Assembly (NCBI RefSeq): GCF_010668395.1
Contig: NZ_WUEY01000009.1
Coordinates: forward strand, 124,001-188,000
Origin: Martinezella lusitana
Lineage (GTDB): Bacteria; Pseudomonadota; Alphaproteobacteria; Rhizobiales; Rhizobiaceae
Length of the DNA: 64,000 nucleotides
Reading direction: 5' to 3'
The position numbers were made by a program, and so were the translations under genes. Positions 38,041 through 48,748 of the stretch are shown here, piece after piece; the first letter of the stretch is position 1, and each line of letters starts with the position of its first letter. The notes below the pieces were generated by a model. The model did no database searches and was not told where the DNA came from. It worked only from the letters and a program-made list of their open reading frames with translations.

Positions 38041-39056
38041 GCACGATCGCACCCGGAATATCCGTCGAGCGCTGGACCGCATCCTCGCGGTTGACCCTGG
38101 CTGCGATGATCGTGGCAATCGGGCTGCTCGCCGCCTTGCCTGCCATATCGAGCGTCGGCGTCACTGACCGCATGACGGCTCTCTTCATCTACGTGATCCT
38201 GGCGGCCATGTGGAATGCGCTGGCGGGTTTCGGCGGCCTCGTCTCCGTCGGGCAGCAGATCTTCTTCGGACTTGGCGCCTATTTCACCATTCGGCTGGCG
38301 GATGCGGGGCTCGATCCCTTCGTCTCGCTCATCGCCGCTGCATTTGTCACCGGTGCGATATCGCTGCCGTTCTCCTGGCTGATGCTACGATTGAAGGGAG
38401 GCGAGTTTGCCATCGGCATGTGGGTGCTCGCCGAGCTTGCCCATTTGCTCGTCAATCTCGATCGGCTCATTCAGGGCGAAACCGGAACCTCGCTGATCTC
38501 GTTGAACGCCTATGACGGCGGCACGCGGCGCGTGGTGATCTATTGGCTGGCACTGGCAGCCATGGTCATCCTGCTCGGCGCGCTTTTTGCTCTGCTGCGC
38601 AGTCGGGCAGGGGCTGCCATGCAGGCGATCCGCGACAACGAAGACGCGGCAACCTCCGTCGGCGTCCGGGTCGCCGCAACGAAACGGCTGCTCTTCGTGC
38701 TGGCGGCGTTCGGCATTGCCGTTGCCGGCGGCCTATGGCTGGCAACGGCGGTCACCTTCCAGCCAAAGACCTATTTCAGCGTGCAGTGGACCGCCTACAT
38801 GATCTTCATGGTGCTGGTCGGCGGCATCGGCAAGTTCGAAGGCGCGATCCTTGGCGCCATCCTCTTCTTCGTCATCGAGACCGTCTTCGGCGGAGCAGGG
38901 GTCTGGTATCTGGTCGGCCTTGGTGCGACGGCCGTCCTCTTTTCTCTCTATGTGCCGCGGGGTCTATGGGGCGAAATCGAACGGCGCTTCGATCTGCAGC
39001 TTCTGCCGGTCGGCTACCGGCTGAAAGTCTCGGATCTCTCCCAGGATAAACAATAG
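38037..39056 (+). CDS. ABC transporter permease, LivM type
   Basis: 339-residue permease. Family segments are AMWNALAGFGGLVSVGQQIF, RGEFAIGMWV-like LKGGEFAIGMWVLAELAHLL, AIRDNEDAATSVGV (ATPase contact) and VLVGGIGKFEGAILGAI. Completes the LivJGFHM-type importer. The next gene (SDR) lies 37 bp downstream, probably in the same transcript. Confidence 0.94.
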   Translation: MSTIAPGISVERWTASSRLTLAAMIVAIGLLAALPAISSVGVTDRMTALFIYVILAAMWNALAGFGGLVSVGQQIFFGLGAYFTIRLADAGLDPFVSLIAAAFVTGAISLPFSWLMLRLKGGEFAIGMWVLAELAHLLVNLDRLIQGETGTSLISLNAYDGGTRRVVIYWLALAAMVILLGALFALLRSRAGAAMQAIRDNEDAATSVGVRVAATKRLLFVLAAFGIAVAGGLWLATAVTFQPKTYFSVQWTAYMIFMVLVGGIGKFEGAILGAILFFVIETVFGGAGVWYLVGLGATAVLFSLYVPRGLWGEIERRFDLQLLPVGYRLKVSDLSQDKQ

Positions 39057-39093
39057 CGGCGGTTGCGTCGCGTTTCACGAGAAAGGTGAAATC

Positions 39094-39885
39094 ATGCTTT
39101 TCGGCAAGACCATCCTCATTACAGGCGTTGCCTCTGGTATCGGTGCACGCGCCGCCGAGCTTGCGGGGCAAATGGGTGCCGACGTCATCGGCGTCGACAT
39201 CCGCGAACCGTCTTCGGGTGTCAGCGCCTTCATCAAGGGAGACATCGCGACCGCGGCCGGCGTTCAGGAGATCGTCAGGCAGCTGCCCCATCGCATCGAT
39301 GCCTTGGCCAATGTCGCCGGACTTTCCGGAAGCACCGGCATCACGGCGACGCTGGCGGTCAATTTTTATGGCCTTCGCGCTCTTTCGGAAGCCGTCGCGC
39401 CTCGCCTGCGCGAGGGTGGAGCGATCGTCAATGTCGCCTCGATCGCCGGCTATGGCTGGCGCGCCAATCTGGAAAGGGCGAAGACGTTGACAGGCATCGA
39501 AGGCTTTCCGGACGTGGCGTCTCTCGTCAGCGACCATGGCCTGAAGAACGAGGAGGGCTATCCGCTCTCCAAGGAGCTGCTTCTGCTCTGGACGATGCGT
39601 GCCGCGCACCAGCCACGCTTCAAGGATCGCGGCATTCGCGTCAACGCCGTCAGTCCGGGGCCGGTCGAGACGCCGATCCTGAAACAATTCCGTGCGGTGC
39701 TCGGCGATGCCCGTGTCGATAGCGATATCACCCGGGTCGGTCGAGCCGGGACGTCGGCCGATATCGCGCCTGCAATCCTGTTCTTGTGCTCGGACGGCGC
39801 GCGCTGGATAAACGGCGCCAATCTTCCGGTTGACGGCGGATTGGAGGCCTCCATCAATGCCGACGTGCTCGGTTTTTTAGCATAG
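39094..39885 (+). CDS. SDR oxidoreductase, coniferyl-alcohol dehydrogenase-like
   Basis: 263-residue short-chain dehydrogenase. NAD-binding TGVASGIGARAAE (residues ~10-22), the NVAGLSG motif near 73, Ser in NVASIAG near 114, catalytic YxxxK in GYPLSKELLLLW near 155, and C-terminal WINGANLPVDGGLEA. The pattern GVASGIG plus the extended loop between Ser and Tyr is that of coniferyl-alcohol and 3-alpha-hydroxysteroid dehydrogenases. It would oxidise an alcohol to an aldehyde, which the neighbouring ALDHs convert to the acid. Confidence 0.87.
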   Translation: MLFGKTILITGVASGIGARAAELAGQMGADVIGVDIREPSSGVSAFIKGDIATAAGVQEIVRQLPHRIDALANVAGLSGSTGITATLAVNFYGLRALSEAVAPRLREGGAIVNVASIAGYGWRANLERAKTLTGIEGFPDVASLVSDHGLKNEEGYPLSKELLLLWTMRAAHQPRFKDRGIRVNAVSPGPVETPILKQFRAVLGDARVDSDITRVGRAGTSADIAPAILFLCSDGARWINGANLPVDGGLEASINADVLGFLA

Positions 39886-39907
39886 CATCCTCATCAGGAG
39901 ACAAGAG

Positions 39908-41353
39908 ATGAACATTTCGCTTCTCATCAATGGCGCTGACAGGCCGGCGGCCAGCGGGCGGACCTATGACCGCCTGGATCCCTTCACGGGAGAGCTGGCC
40001 AGCACGGCGCCGGCAGCAGGGCTGGAGGATGTCGCCGCCGCGATCGAGGCGGCATCCAATGCCTTTTCCGGCTGGTCGAGCACCGGCCCCGGCCCGCGGC
40101 GCGCGATCCTGGCGAAGGCGGCCGACATCATGGATGCGAAGGTCGGCGAGTTCACGAAGCTGATGATGGAGGAGACAGGCGCAACGGCACCCTGGGCGGG
40201 CTTCAACGTCATGCTGGCGGCCAATATCCTGCGCGAGGCTGCGGCAATGGCGACGCAGATCGGCGGCGAGATCATTCCATCCGACAAGCCGGGCACGCTC
40301 GCCATGGGCGTGCGCCAGGCGGCCGGTGTCTGCCTCGCCATTGCGCCCTGGAACGCGCCGGTGATCCTTGCGACGCGCGCGATTGCCATGCCGATTGCCT
40401 GCGGCAATACCGTGATCCTGAAGGCTTCCGAACAGTGCCCCGGCACGCAGCGGCTGATCGCAACGGCGCTCACGGAGGCCGGCTTGCCTGCCGGCGTCAT
40501 CAACGTCATCACCAATGCGCCCGAGGATGCGCCTCAGATCGTCGAAGCGCTGATTGCCCACCCAGGCGTCCGCCGCGTCAATTTCACCGGATCGACCAAG
40601 GTCGGCAAGATCATCGCAGAGCTGAGCGGCAAGCATCTGAAGCCCGCTCTCCTGGAGCTTGGCGGCAAGGCGCCGCTGGTCGTGCTGGAGGATGCGGATA
40701 TCGATGGCGCCGTCAATGCGGCAATCTTCGGCGCCTTCATGCATCAGGGCCAGATCTGCATGTCGACCGAGCGTATCATCGTGCATCAGGCGATCGCCGA
40801 CGCTTTCGTTGCCAAGCTTGCCGCGCGCGCCGGGGCTCTGCCCGCGGGCGATCCGCGCGGCCATGTCGTCCTCGGCTCGCTGATCAGCCTGGAGGCGGCG
40901 AAGAAGATGGAAGAGCTGATCGCGGACGCGCAGGCCAAGGGCGCCAGACTGGTGGCTGGCGGCAAGCGCACCGGCACGGTGGTCGAGGCGACCTTGCTCG
41001 ATTTTGTCACGCCGGATATGCGCGTTTACGCCGAAGAATCCTTCGGGCCGGTAAAGCCGATCATCCGTGTGGCAGATGAGGACGAGGCCGTGCGTGTCGC
41101 CAACGATACCGAATACGGCCTCTCGTCCGCCGTCTTCAGCCGCGACGTGCAGCGGGCGCTTGCCGTCGCCAGCCGTATCCAGTCCGGTATCTGCCATATC
41201 AATGGCCCGACCTTGAATGACGAGGCGCAAATGCCGTTCGGTGGCGTGAAGGGCAGCGGCTATGGCCGTTTCGGCGGCAAGGCGGCTATTGCCGAATTCA
41301 CGGATCTGCGCTGGATCACCATCGAAGATCCGGCACAACACTATCCCTTCTGA
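39908..41353 (+). CDS. NAD-dependent aldehyde dehydrogenase, paralogue of the one at 32839
   Basis: 481-residue ALDH with the same motifs as its paralogue: APWNAPVILATRAI, LELGGKAPLVV, HQGQICMSTERI, EAQMPFGGVKGSGYGRFGG. It follows the SDR by 22 bp with AGGAG before the ATG. The pair brackets the transporter genes. The two enzymes may handle different aldehydes of one pathway, or one may be a duplicate. Vanillin/salicylaldehyde-type by motif, substrate not shown. Confidence 0.92.
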   Translation: MNISLLINGADRPAASGRTYDRLDPFTGELASTAPAAGLEDVAAAIEAASNAFSGWSSTGPGPRRAILAKAADIMDAKVGEFTKLMMEETGATAPWAGFNVMLAANILREAAAMATQIGGEIIPSDKPGTLAMGVRQAAGVCLAIAPWNAPVILATRAIAMPIACGNTVILKASEQCPGTQRLIATALTEAGLPAGVINVITNAPEDAPQIVEALIAHPGVRRVNFTGSTKVGKIIAELSGKHLKPALLELGGKAPLVVLEDADIDGAVNAAIFGAFMHQGQICMSTERIIVHQAIADAFVAKLAARAGALPAGDPRGHVVLGSLISLEAAKKMEELIADAQAKGARLVAGGKRTGTVVEATLLDFVTPDMRVYAEESFGPVKPIIRVADEDEAVRVANDTEYGLSSAVFSRDVQRALAVASRIQSGICHINGPTLNDEAQMPFGGVKGSGYGRFGGKAAIAEFTDLRWITIEDPAQHYPF

Positions 41354-41571
41354 TCATGGGAAATTGCGGTGGCCAACGGTCGGTTGGCCGCCGCCCTTGC
41401 TCTCGCTTGCAGCAGCTTTTTCAGAATTCGGCAGGATATGCCATCCCCGACGGCTGCACTCACCGCAGCGTTGCGCCCGATATCAGTCATTGTGCCAGTT
41501 CGCACGAAGAGCATTGACCATGGCCGTGTGTTCGCTAGGTCTCGTAACGGAGACACCTTAGGAGGAATCAC

Positions 41572-42048
41572 ATGTTCCTGCGCGCAATCTTTCTTGCCTG
41601 CGCTTTCGCCACGTCCGCAAACGCCGCCAGCTTCACACCGTACGAAAACGGCCGCTTTGGCTACGTGATCGACCTGCCGTCGGATTTCAAGACGGTGCTG
41701 ATCCCGGACAACGGCGATGGTGTAGGACTGGAGAGTGTAGATGGCTCGGTGAAATTGTCTGTCTGGGGCAATAACATCACCGAAGACAGCTTCAGGGCAG
41801 AAAGCGACCTCAGGCGCAAGCTGCAAGCCGAAAAGGGCTGGAAGTTCACCTACGAGAAGCGAGGGCCCGCCTGGGCGAGCTTCTCCGGGATCAAAGACGA
41901 CCGCATTCTCTATATGCGCGAGATCGCACTTTGTGACGATGCCATGGGAAATTTCTCGATTGAATATCCGGCTTCCGAGCAGAAGCGTTATGGCCCCCTG
42001 ATCGAGCGGTTGGTGCAGACGCTCAAGGCCCCAGCGCACTGCAAGTAA
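41572..42048 (+). CDS. small exported protein of unknown function
   Basis: 158 residues. Signal peptide MFLRAIFLACAFATSANA, then ASFTPYENGRFGYVIDLPSDF. The mature part looks like a compact beta domain with one Cys pair (ALCDD, APAHC). I do not recognise a characterised family. Strong RBS (TTAGGAGGAATC) 6 bases before the ATG. It stands alone between two oppositely running groups. Confidence 0.8.
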   Translation: MFLRAIFLACAFATSANAASFTPYENGRFGYVIDLPSDFKTVLIPDNGDGVGLESVDGSVKLSVWGNNITEDSFRAESDLRRKLQAEKGWKFTYEKRGPAWASFSGIKDDRILYMREIALCDDAMGNFSIEYPASEQKRYGPLIERLVQTLKAPAHCK

Positions 42049-42239
42049 ATGTCACCCGCGTGGAGACCTGGCTTGCAAGGCAAATGGGACGGGATAACGT
42101 TTGGCCGCTTGATGTCGAGGTGGTTTGTCGGCCTCGGCGATTACGTCGTGGCCTGATCGGGCCATGAGGACGGGCGATGAAAACGGGCCGGCCGTTGAAG
42201 CACGGCGCGGCCCTGGCTTTGGCTCGACAATGTGGCGGG

Positions 42240-42485
42240 TCAGGCCGGATGCACGGCATTGGCGACGACGACGGGGATCAGCAGATCGCCCCAATTGCCG
42301 TTACCGCCATGGTGGCGTGCCGAGCGGACAAGCTCGACGGAAACGCCGGCCTCGACCGCATTCATGACGGCCTGATTGAGGCGATGCAGCTCGTTGGCCA
42401 ACATGCGGATGACCGCTTGCTGATCGGTATTCATGGTGAGAGATTGCTCCTCGGCCCTCTCGCGAACGCGTGCTATGGATGGCAT
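42240..42485 (-). CDS. small hypothetical protein downstream of aceA
   Basis: 81 residues, helical N-terminal two thirds (EEQSLTMNTDQQAVIRMLAN, ELHRLNQAVMNAVEAGVS) and a C-terminal hydrophobic strand (DLLIPVVVANAV). AGGAGG 8 bases before the ATG. It lies 26 bases after the aceA stop on the same strand and is probably cotranscribed. Function unknown. Confidence 0.72.
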   Translation of the reverse strand: MPSIARVRERAEEQSLTMNTDQQAVIRMLANELHRLNQAVMNAVEAGVSVELVRSARHHGGNGNWGDLLIPVVVANAVHPA

Positions 42486-42511
42486 TTCATTCTCCTCCTA
42501 TGATCTCGATA

Positions 42512-43801
<1,290 letters not shown>

Positions 43802-43857
43802 GCAGTCCTCCTGATACCTTTTTTCGATCCTGCGATGGATCTTGATCGCATGACTGT

Positions 43858-43996
43858 TTTTACAATATCGATGCTGTTGTGACTATGAGAACCGGAGTTT
43901 CCCGCTATATAAAAGGGTTAGGATGTGTTGTCATTGACATCAACTCACAGTAAAATTGTAAATCTTGTAAATTTCGAACCGGCAGAATTTTGTAAA
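43858..43996. promoter_or_regulatory. four TTGTAAA motifs between aceA and scfR-type gene
   Basis: One TTGTAAA on the minus strand (43858-43864) near aceA, and three on the plus strand (43956-43962, 43965-43971, 43990-43996), the last 12 bases before the regulator's ATG. RamB-type proteins bind short AT-rich sites of similar content, so these are candidate operators for autoregulation and aceA control. Inference. Confidence 0.5.
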
Positions 43997-44007
43997 GGGT
44001 TTGACAT

Positions 44008-45420
44008 ATGGTTGAGCGGAAGATTTTTGCCGGGCCGCGGGTTCGACGCATTCGCATGGGGCTCGGCCTGACGCAGACGATGATGGCGCAGGCGCTCGAC
44101 ATCTCGCCGTCCTATCTCAATCTCATCGAGCGCAATCAGCGGCCGCTGACTGTGCAACTGCTGTTGAAGCTGTCGGCGGTCTATAAGGTCGATCTCGACG
44201 AACTGCAGGGTGAGCAGGGCGGTAGTGCGGGGCAATTGCGTGAAGTGTTTGCCGATCCCTTGCTTGCCGGCGAGATCCCTGGCGATCAGGAACTGATCGA
44301 GCTTGCCGAAGCCGCGCCGAATGCGGCAAACGGCATGATCCGGCTTTATCGTGCCTATCGCGAGCAGGCGGCAAGGCTGTCCGATCTTGCTGAGCTTCTG
44401 TCCCGCGACGGCAGAGTTGCCGACATCGCCGGGCCGCGCCTGCCGCTCGACGAGGTGCATGACCGTCTGCAATCGCGCGCCAATTGTTTCCTTCGCATCG
44501 AGGATGCCGCCGAGGCCTTGCATGAACGCCTTTCCCCGGGCGACGATATGCTCGCCGCGTTGAAAGCCTGGCTGAAGGGGGAGCACGGTATCGCGGTGCG
44601 CCTGTTGCCGGTGCGCGCCATGCCCGGCCTGCGCCGGCGCTATGATCGCCATTCCATGCGGCTTTTCCTGTCGGAGAGGCTGTCGCCTTTCGATCAACTG
44701 CGGGAGATAGCGACCGAAGTTTCTCTTCTGGCTATGCGAGAGGAAATTGCGGCTGAACTCGATGCACTTGCGCTGTCCACGCCGGAGGCCAATCGCATCG
44801 CCCGCTTCGAACTGGCGCGCTACGCCTCACATGCGCTTCTGATGCCCTATGGGGCTTATCTTTCGGCAGCACAGCGTATGCATTATGATATCGATGGTCT
44901 CGGTGCCCGCTTCGGCGTGTCTTATGAGCAGGCCGCCACACGACTGACCTGCCTGCAGCGTCCGGGCGCCGCGGGCATCCCATTTTTCCTGATGGAGATC
45001 GACACCGCCGGCCATCGTCTGCGCAAGGCAGGCGCCCAGGGTTTTCCGCAGGCGCGCTTTGGTGGCGGCTGTCCCAAGCTCAACATCCATGCCGCCTTCG
45101 CTCAGCCAGGACAGATCTTGGTGGACGCGGCGCAAATGCCCGACAGCATGGGTTTTCTCACGATATCGCGGACGATCGACGGGCCGCAGGCCGATTTCGG
45201 GGAAAGGGTCCGCCGCACGGCGCTTCTCCTCGGCTGTGACATCGCCCATCGCGACGAGGTGATTTATGGGAAAGCGCTGGGCGCCGCCGATGTCTTGATC
45301 GGTCCGGCCTGTCGTCTATGCGAACGCCAGGGCTGTCTGGCGAGAGCCGAGCCGCCTGTCACGCGCCCGCTTGGCCTCGATGAAATGGCCGCGGGCTTAA
45401 GCGTGTTCGATTTTCAGTGA
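44008..45420 (+). CDS. XRE-family regulator with ImmA/IrrE-like domain (ScfR/RamB type)
   Basis: 470 residues. N-terminal XRE HTH (VRRIRMGLGLTQTMMAQALD, ISPSYLNLIERNQRPLTVQ) spans residues ~10-65. A middle ImmA/IrrE-like (DUF955) region around LDALALSTPEANRIARFELARYA to MPYGAYLSAAQ lacks a clear HExxH. The C-terminal DUF2083-type domain has cysteines in ACRLCERQGCLAR. RamB/ScfR/MccR proteins sense acyl-CoA intermediates and control isocitrate lyase. It is divergent from aceA. Confidence 0.9.
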   Translation: MVERKIFAGPRVRRIRMGLGLTQTMMAQALDISPSYLNLIERNQRPLTVQLLLKLSAVYKVDLDELQGEQGGSAGQLREVFADPLLAGEIPGDQELIELAEAAPNAANGMIRLYRAYREQAARLSDLAELLSRDGRVADIAGPRLPLDEVHDRLQSRANCFLRIEDAAEALHERLSPGDDMLAALKAWLKGEHGIAVRLLPVRAMPGLRRRYDRHSMRLFLSERLSPFDQLREIATEVSLLAMREEIAAELDALALSTPEANRIARFELARYASHALLMPYGAYLSAAQRMHYDIDGLGARFGVSYEQAATRLTCLQRPGAAGIPFFLMEIDTAGHRLRKAGAQGFPQARFGGGCPKLNIHAAFAQPGQILVDAAQMPDSMGFLTISRTIDGPQADFGERVRRTALLLGCDIAHRDEVIYGKALGAADVLIGPACRLCERQGCLARAEPPVTRPLGLDEMAAGLSVFDFQ

Positions 45421-45585
45421 TCGCCCTGACAAGCCTCCTTCAGCACGAGGTCAACCGGGTAGATCGAGGCCGTTGCTCAATCGCCCGAATGCGTAGTCGC
45501 TCGAATATGGTCGATCCGCCGGGGATATGATGGAGACCGAGGCGTTGAACCTCGGCTCCTCTGTATAGCTCCTGCTGCATGCAGA

Positions 45586-47307
45586 TCAGGCATAGAGACC
45601 GAACTGCGCATTGTGCAGCCGCGCATAAGCGCCGCGACGAGCGAGCAGCTCGTCATGCGAGCCTTGCTCGATGACGCCATTATCGCCCATGACGATGATG
45701 CGGTCCGCGTTGCGGACCGTCGACAGCCGGTGCGCGACGACCAACGTGGTTCGCCCTTTCGCAAGCTCCGACAAGGCTTGCTGGATCGCGTATTCGGTGG
45801 CCGTATCGAGTGCCGAGGTGGCCTCATCGAGGATGAGGATCGGCGGGTCTTTCAGGAAAATGCGGGCGATCGCGAGGCGTTGCTTCTGTCCGCCTGAAAG
45901 CTTGACGCCGCGCTCGCCCGTTGGCGTATCGAGGCCGCCGGGCAAGGAGCGCACGAATTCATCGAGCGAGGCCCGCTGGAGCGCCTTCATAATGTCCTCG
46001 TCGGTTGCACCGAGCTTTCCATAGGCGATGTTCTCGCGGATGGTCGAGCCGAACAGGAAGACGTCCTGCTGCACGATGCCGATCTGGCTGCGCAACGAGG
46101 CTTGCGTCATGTCACGGATATCGATGCCGTCGATCGTGATGCTACCCGATGTCACGTCGTAGAAGCGCGGCAGAAGCGAGCAGATGGTGGTCTTGCCGGT
46201 GCCGGAGGCGCCGACGAATGCTACGGTCTCGCCGGCGGCGATCGTCAGGCTGAGATCCGTGAAGATCGCAGCCTGGTCGGAATAGCCGAAAGCGACGTTC
46301 TTGTAGGCGATATCGCCTTTGAGATGATCGGCGGCAATCGCGTTCGGCCGATCGGCAAGGTCCGGCTCCGTGTCGATCAGGGACAGGAAGCGTTTGAAGC
46401 CGGCGATGCCCTTGGGATAGGTCTCGATCACAGACGTGATCTTGTCGATCGGCCGAAAGAAGACATTGATGAGCAACAGGAAGCTGATAAAGCCGCCATA
46501 GCTCAGTTCACCCGATATCACGAACCAGGTGCCAGCCATCATGACGATGAGCTGCACCAGGCGCGTGCTGAAGTAGCTGAGCGCGATGCTCGCCGTCATA
46601 TAGGCATAGCCGTCCAGCTTGGTCGCCTTGTAGTCCTCGTTGTCGCTGGCAAACAGCTGGCTCTCATATCGCTCGTTGGCAAAAGCCTTCACCACGCGGA
46701 TGCCGCCGACGGTTTCCTGCATGCGCGTGTTGAAGTTGCCGACCTTGCCAAAGAGGCTGCGCGAATTCAGGGTCATCTTGGAGCCGTAGCGGCTGACCAG
46801 CCATGTCATGAAAGGCACGATGGTCGTCGTCAGCAGCGCCAGTTTCCAATGGACGCTGAACATCAAAAGAAAGGCGCCTATGAAGGTCATGATTGCGATG
46901 AACATGTCCTCGGGGCCATGATGCGCAATCTCGCCCACCTCCTCGAGATCCCTGGTGACGTGGGTGATCAGATTGCCGGTGCGGTTGTTATCGAAATAGC
47001 GGAAGGACAGCTTCTGGATATGGTCGAAGGCTTGCCTCCGCATGTCGGACTCGATCGAGATGCCGAGCGCATGCCCCCAATAGTTGACGATCGCCGAAAG
47101 GCCGGTGTTCACCGCGTAGACGACGAGCAGCAACGCCGCCGTGCCGAAAATAAGACCCCAGTCGCGGCTCGGAAGCAACTGATCGATGAACAGCTTAACC
47201 GCCAGCGGAAAGCCGAGCTCGAGCAGGCCTGCAAGTACCGCGCAGCCGAAGTCGAGGAAAAACAGCCTTTTATAACGTGCATAATAGGAAAAGAATCGAC
47301 GTAGCAT
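45586..47307 (-). CDS. ABC exporter, fused membrane and ATPase domains (MsbA type)
   Basis: 573-residue half-transporter. Six TM helices fall in residues ~15-310 (e.g. RLFFLDFGCAVLAGLLELGF), then an ATPase domain with Walker A GASGTGKTT, signature LSGGQKQRLAIARIFL, Walker B ILILDEATSALD and switch His in VVAHRLSTV. The class exports lipids, drugs or peptides as homodimers. Next to polysaccharide genes but on the opposite strand. GGAGGG before the ATG at 47307. Substrate unknown. Confidence 0.93.
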   Translation of the reverse strand: MLRRFFSYYARYKRLFFLDFGCAVLAGLLELGFPLAVKLFIDQLLPSRDWGLIFGTAALLLVVYAVNTGLSAIVNYWGHALGISIESDMRRQAFDHIQKLSFRYFDNNRTGNLITHVTRDLEEVGEIAHHGPEDMFIAIMTFIGAFLLMFSVHWKLALLTTTIVPFMTWLVSRYGSKMTLNSRSLFGKVGNFNTRMQETVGGIRVVKAFANERYESQLFASDNEDYKATKLDGYAYMTASIALSYFSTRLVQLIVMMAGTWFVISGELSYGGFISFLLLINVFFRPIDKITSVIETYPKGIAGFKRFLSLIDTEPDLADRPNAIAADHLKGDIAYKNVAFGYSDQAAIFTDLSLTIAAGETVAFVGASGTGKTTICSLLPRFYDVTSGSITIDGIDIRDMTQASLRSQIGIVQQDVFLFGSTIRENIAYGKLGATDEDIMKALQRASLDEFVRSLPGGLDTPTGERGVKLSGGQKQRLAIARIFLKDPPILILDEATSALDTATEYAIQQALSELAKGRTTLVVAHRLSTVRNADRIIVMGDNGVIEQGSHDELLARRGAYARLHNAQFGLYA

Positions 47308-47697
47308 GAATGCCCTCCATGGGCATCGACGAGGATAAGATGGGAGAAGGACGGACTGAACAGCAGCCCGGAATCGGCGGTGCCGTTCAGCGTTAGTTTG
47401 AGCCGAAATTTCTCATCTGGCGTTCCTCCTGCTTGAGTCGCGCTCGGTATAGCCGACGAGTGCAATTCTGTCATCTCTGTAAGCGATGGGTATTGGCCTT
47501 CCTGTTAAAGAGAGGGACTCGGAGCTTGAATGATATGTCCTCCGCGCAAGTATGGCCCTTATTAGTGCCTGACCTTGTAAAAGCCGGTGTAGATGCAGGT
47601 TATGCAATAAGTGATTAGGGTGATGCCGATAAGGGTTTACAATCACTGCGTAGTACAGTTAATTGGACCAATTCAATCAAGGATTCAGGGTGTAAAT
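47308..47697. other. intergenic stretch at the start of the AT-rich island
   Basis: About 390 bases. Base composition changes within it, from GC-rich on the left to clearly AT-rich right of about 47490. A 61-codon plus-strand frame (47433-47618) looks random. It probably contains the promoter for the glycosyltransferase genes. Confidence 0.4.
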
Positions 47698-48747
47698 TTG
47701 CGCTCAATACTCTTTATAAGCCATACAACTCAAGTAGATCGCCCGTTCATGGATCCATCAACGCGCTATCGCTGCTTTAATGTTGCTGCTGCTTTAGCTC
47801 GAAATGGTCTAAAAGTTTCAGTTATTTCTCAAAGTAGATTTGAAAAAAATATAGATTTGCTTGGTGATTTTGATAGATATATTTTTCATCGCCCTATGAT
47901 AAGCGATATATTAGGTAATTTTCTGCATAAAAAACAGCAATCTGAAAAAATTGTAGCTGATTTTGACGATTTTATATTCGATGTCCGCTTTGCTAAACTC
48001 ATGCCTGCTCATCGGTTTAGAGGAGTATCGCTGACAGATACTGCTCGATTTTTGGCAAGGAACGCTAGTGCATCACGATATTTCTCAAATTTTTCATTGT
48101 CGACTAGTCCGCTTGCGGATGAAGTATTCCGAATATTTACTCCAAAGAATGTTGTAGTCTCTTCCAACTCGCTGGATCCTGCCTTCCAAGGCATTGCAAA
48201 TATATATCGAACAAAGGTGTCTAATAAAGATCGTGCCTATCGTTTCGGCTACTTTGCGGGAACGGCAACACACGATTCAGACCTAGCCTCGATTGCTCCT
48301 GCGATTGTTGAGGCTTTGAAGGCTGATAAGCATGCTAGGATGCTAATATTAGGGCCCATAAAGTTGCCCGATCCTTTTAAGGGTTTTGAGGCTAGGATCG
48401 AGCACAGAAAGCAAGTCGTACCTTTCCATCAGCTTCCAGCGGTTATGGCCCAAGTTCAAACTGTTATTGCTCCGCTAGAAATTAATAATTTTACTAGATG
48501 TAAGAGCGGCTTGAAGTTCTTTGAAGCAGCGGCAGTTGGCTGTGCCGTTGTTGCTACGCCTATACCCGATATAGAGCGATTTGAATCCCCTCTTTTGCGC
48601 AAAGTTAATGGTTTCGATGAATGGTCCGAGGCGCTCTTGCGACCTTTTGAGCTTAGTGAACGGCAAGTCGAAAACGCGGCGAAAGCAGTTTGCCGATTGG
48701 TCGACTCAGATACAGTTGCACTGAAATGGCTGGAAAGAATTTCGTGA
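47698..48747 (+). CDS. glycosyltransferase, GT1/GT4-like, AT-rich
   Basis: About 350 residues from LRSILFISHTT, where the first Rossmann strand begins. The frame is open from 47611 but that leader looks non-coding, so the start (TTG 47698) is uncertain. Segments PSTRYRCFNVAAALARNGLK, ADFDDFIFDVRF, and the C-terminal donor-binding region FTRCKSGLKFFEAAAVGCAVVATPIPD with the conserved E are typical of GT-B glycosyltransferases. Low GC and unusual codons compared with the left part of the window point to transfer. The next gene starts 1 base after its stop. Confidence 0.8.
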   Translation: MRSILFISHTTQVDRPFMDPSTRYRCFNVAAALARNGLKVSVISQSRFEKNIDLLGDFDRYIFHRPMISDILGNFLHKKQQSEKIVADFDDFIFDVRFAKLMPAHRFRGVSLTDTARFLARNASASRYFSNFSLSTSPLADEVFRIFTPKNVVVSSNSLDPAFQGIANIYRTKVSNKDRAYRFGYFAGTATHDSDLASIAPAIVEALKADKHARMLILGPIKLPDPFKGFEARIEHRKQVVPFHQLPAVMAQVQTVIAPLEINNFTRCKSGLKFFEAAAVGCAVVATPIPDIERFESPLLRKVNGFDEWSEALLRPFELSERQVENAAKAVCRLVDSDTVALKWLERIS

Positions 48748-48748
48748 A

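Noticed and set aside
47433..47618. 61-codon frame at the island border
   Set aside because: Spans the change in base composition and looks random. No RBS.
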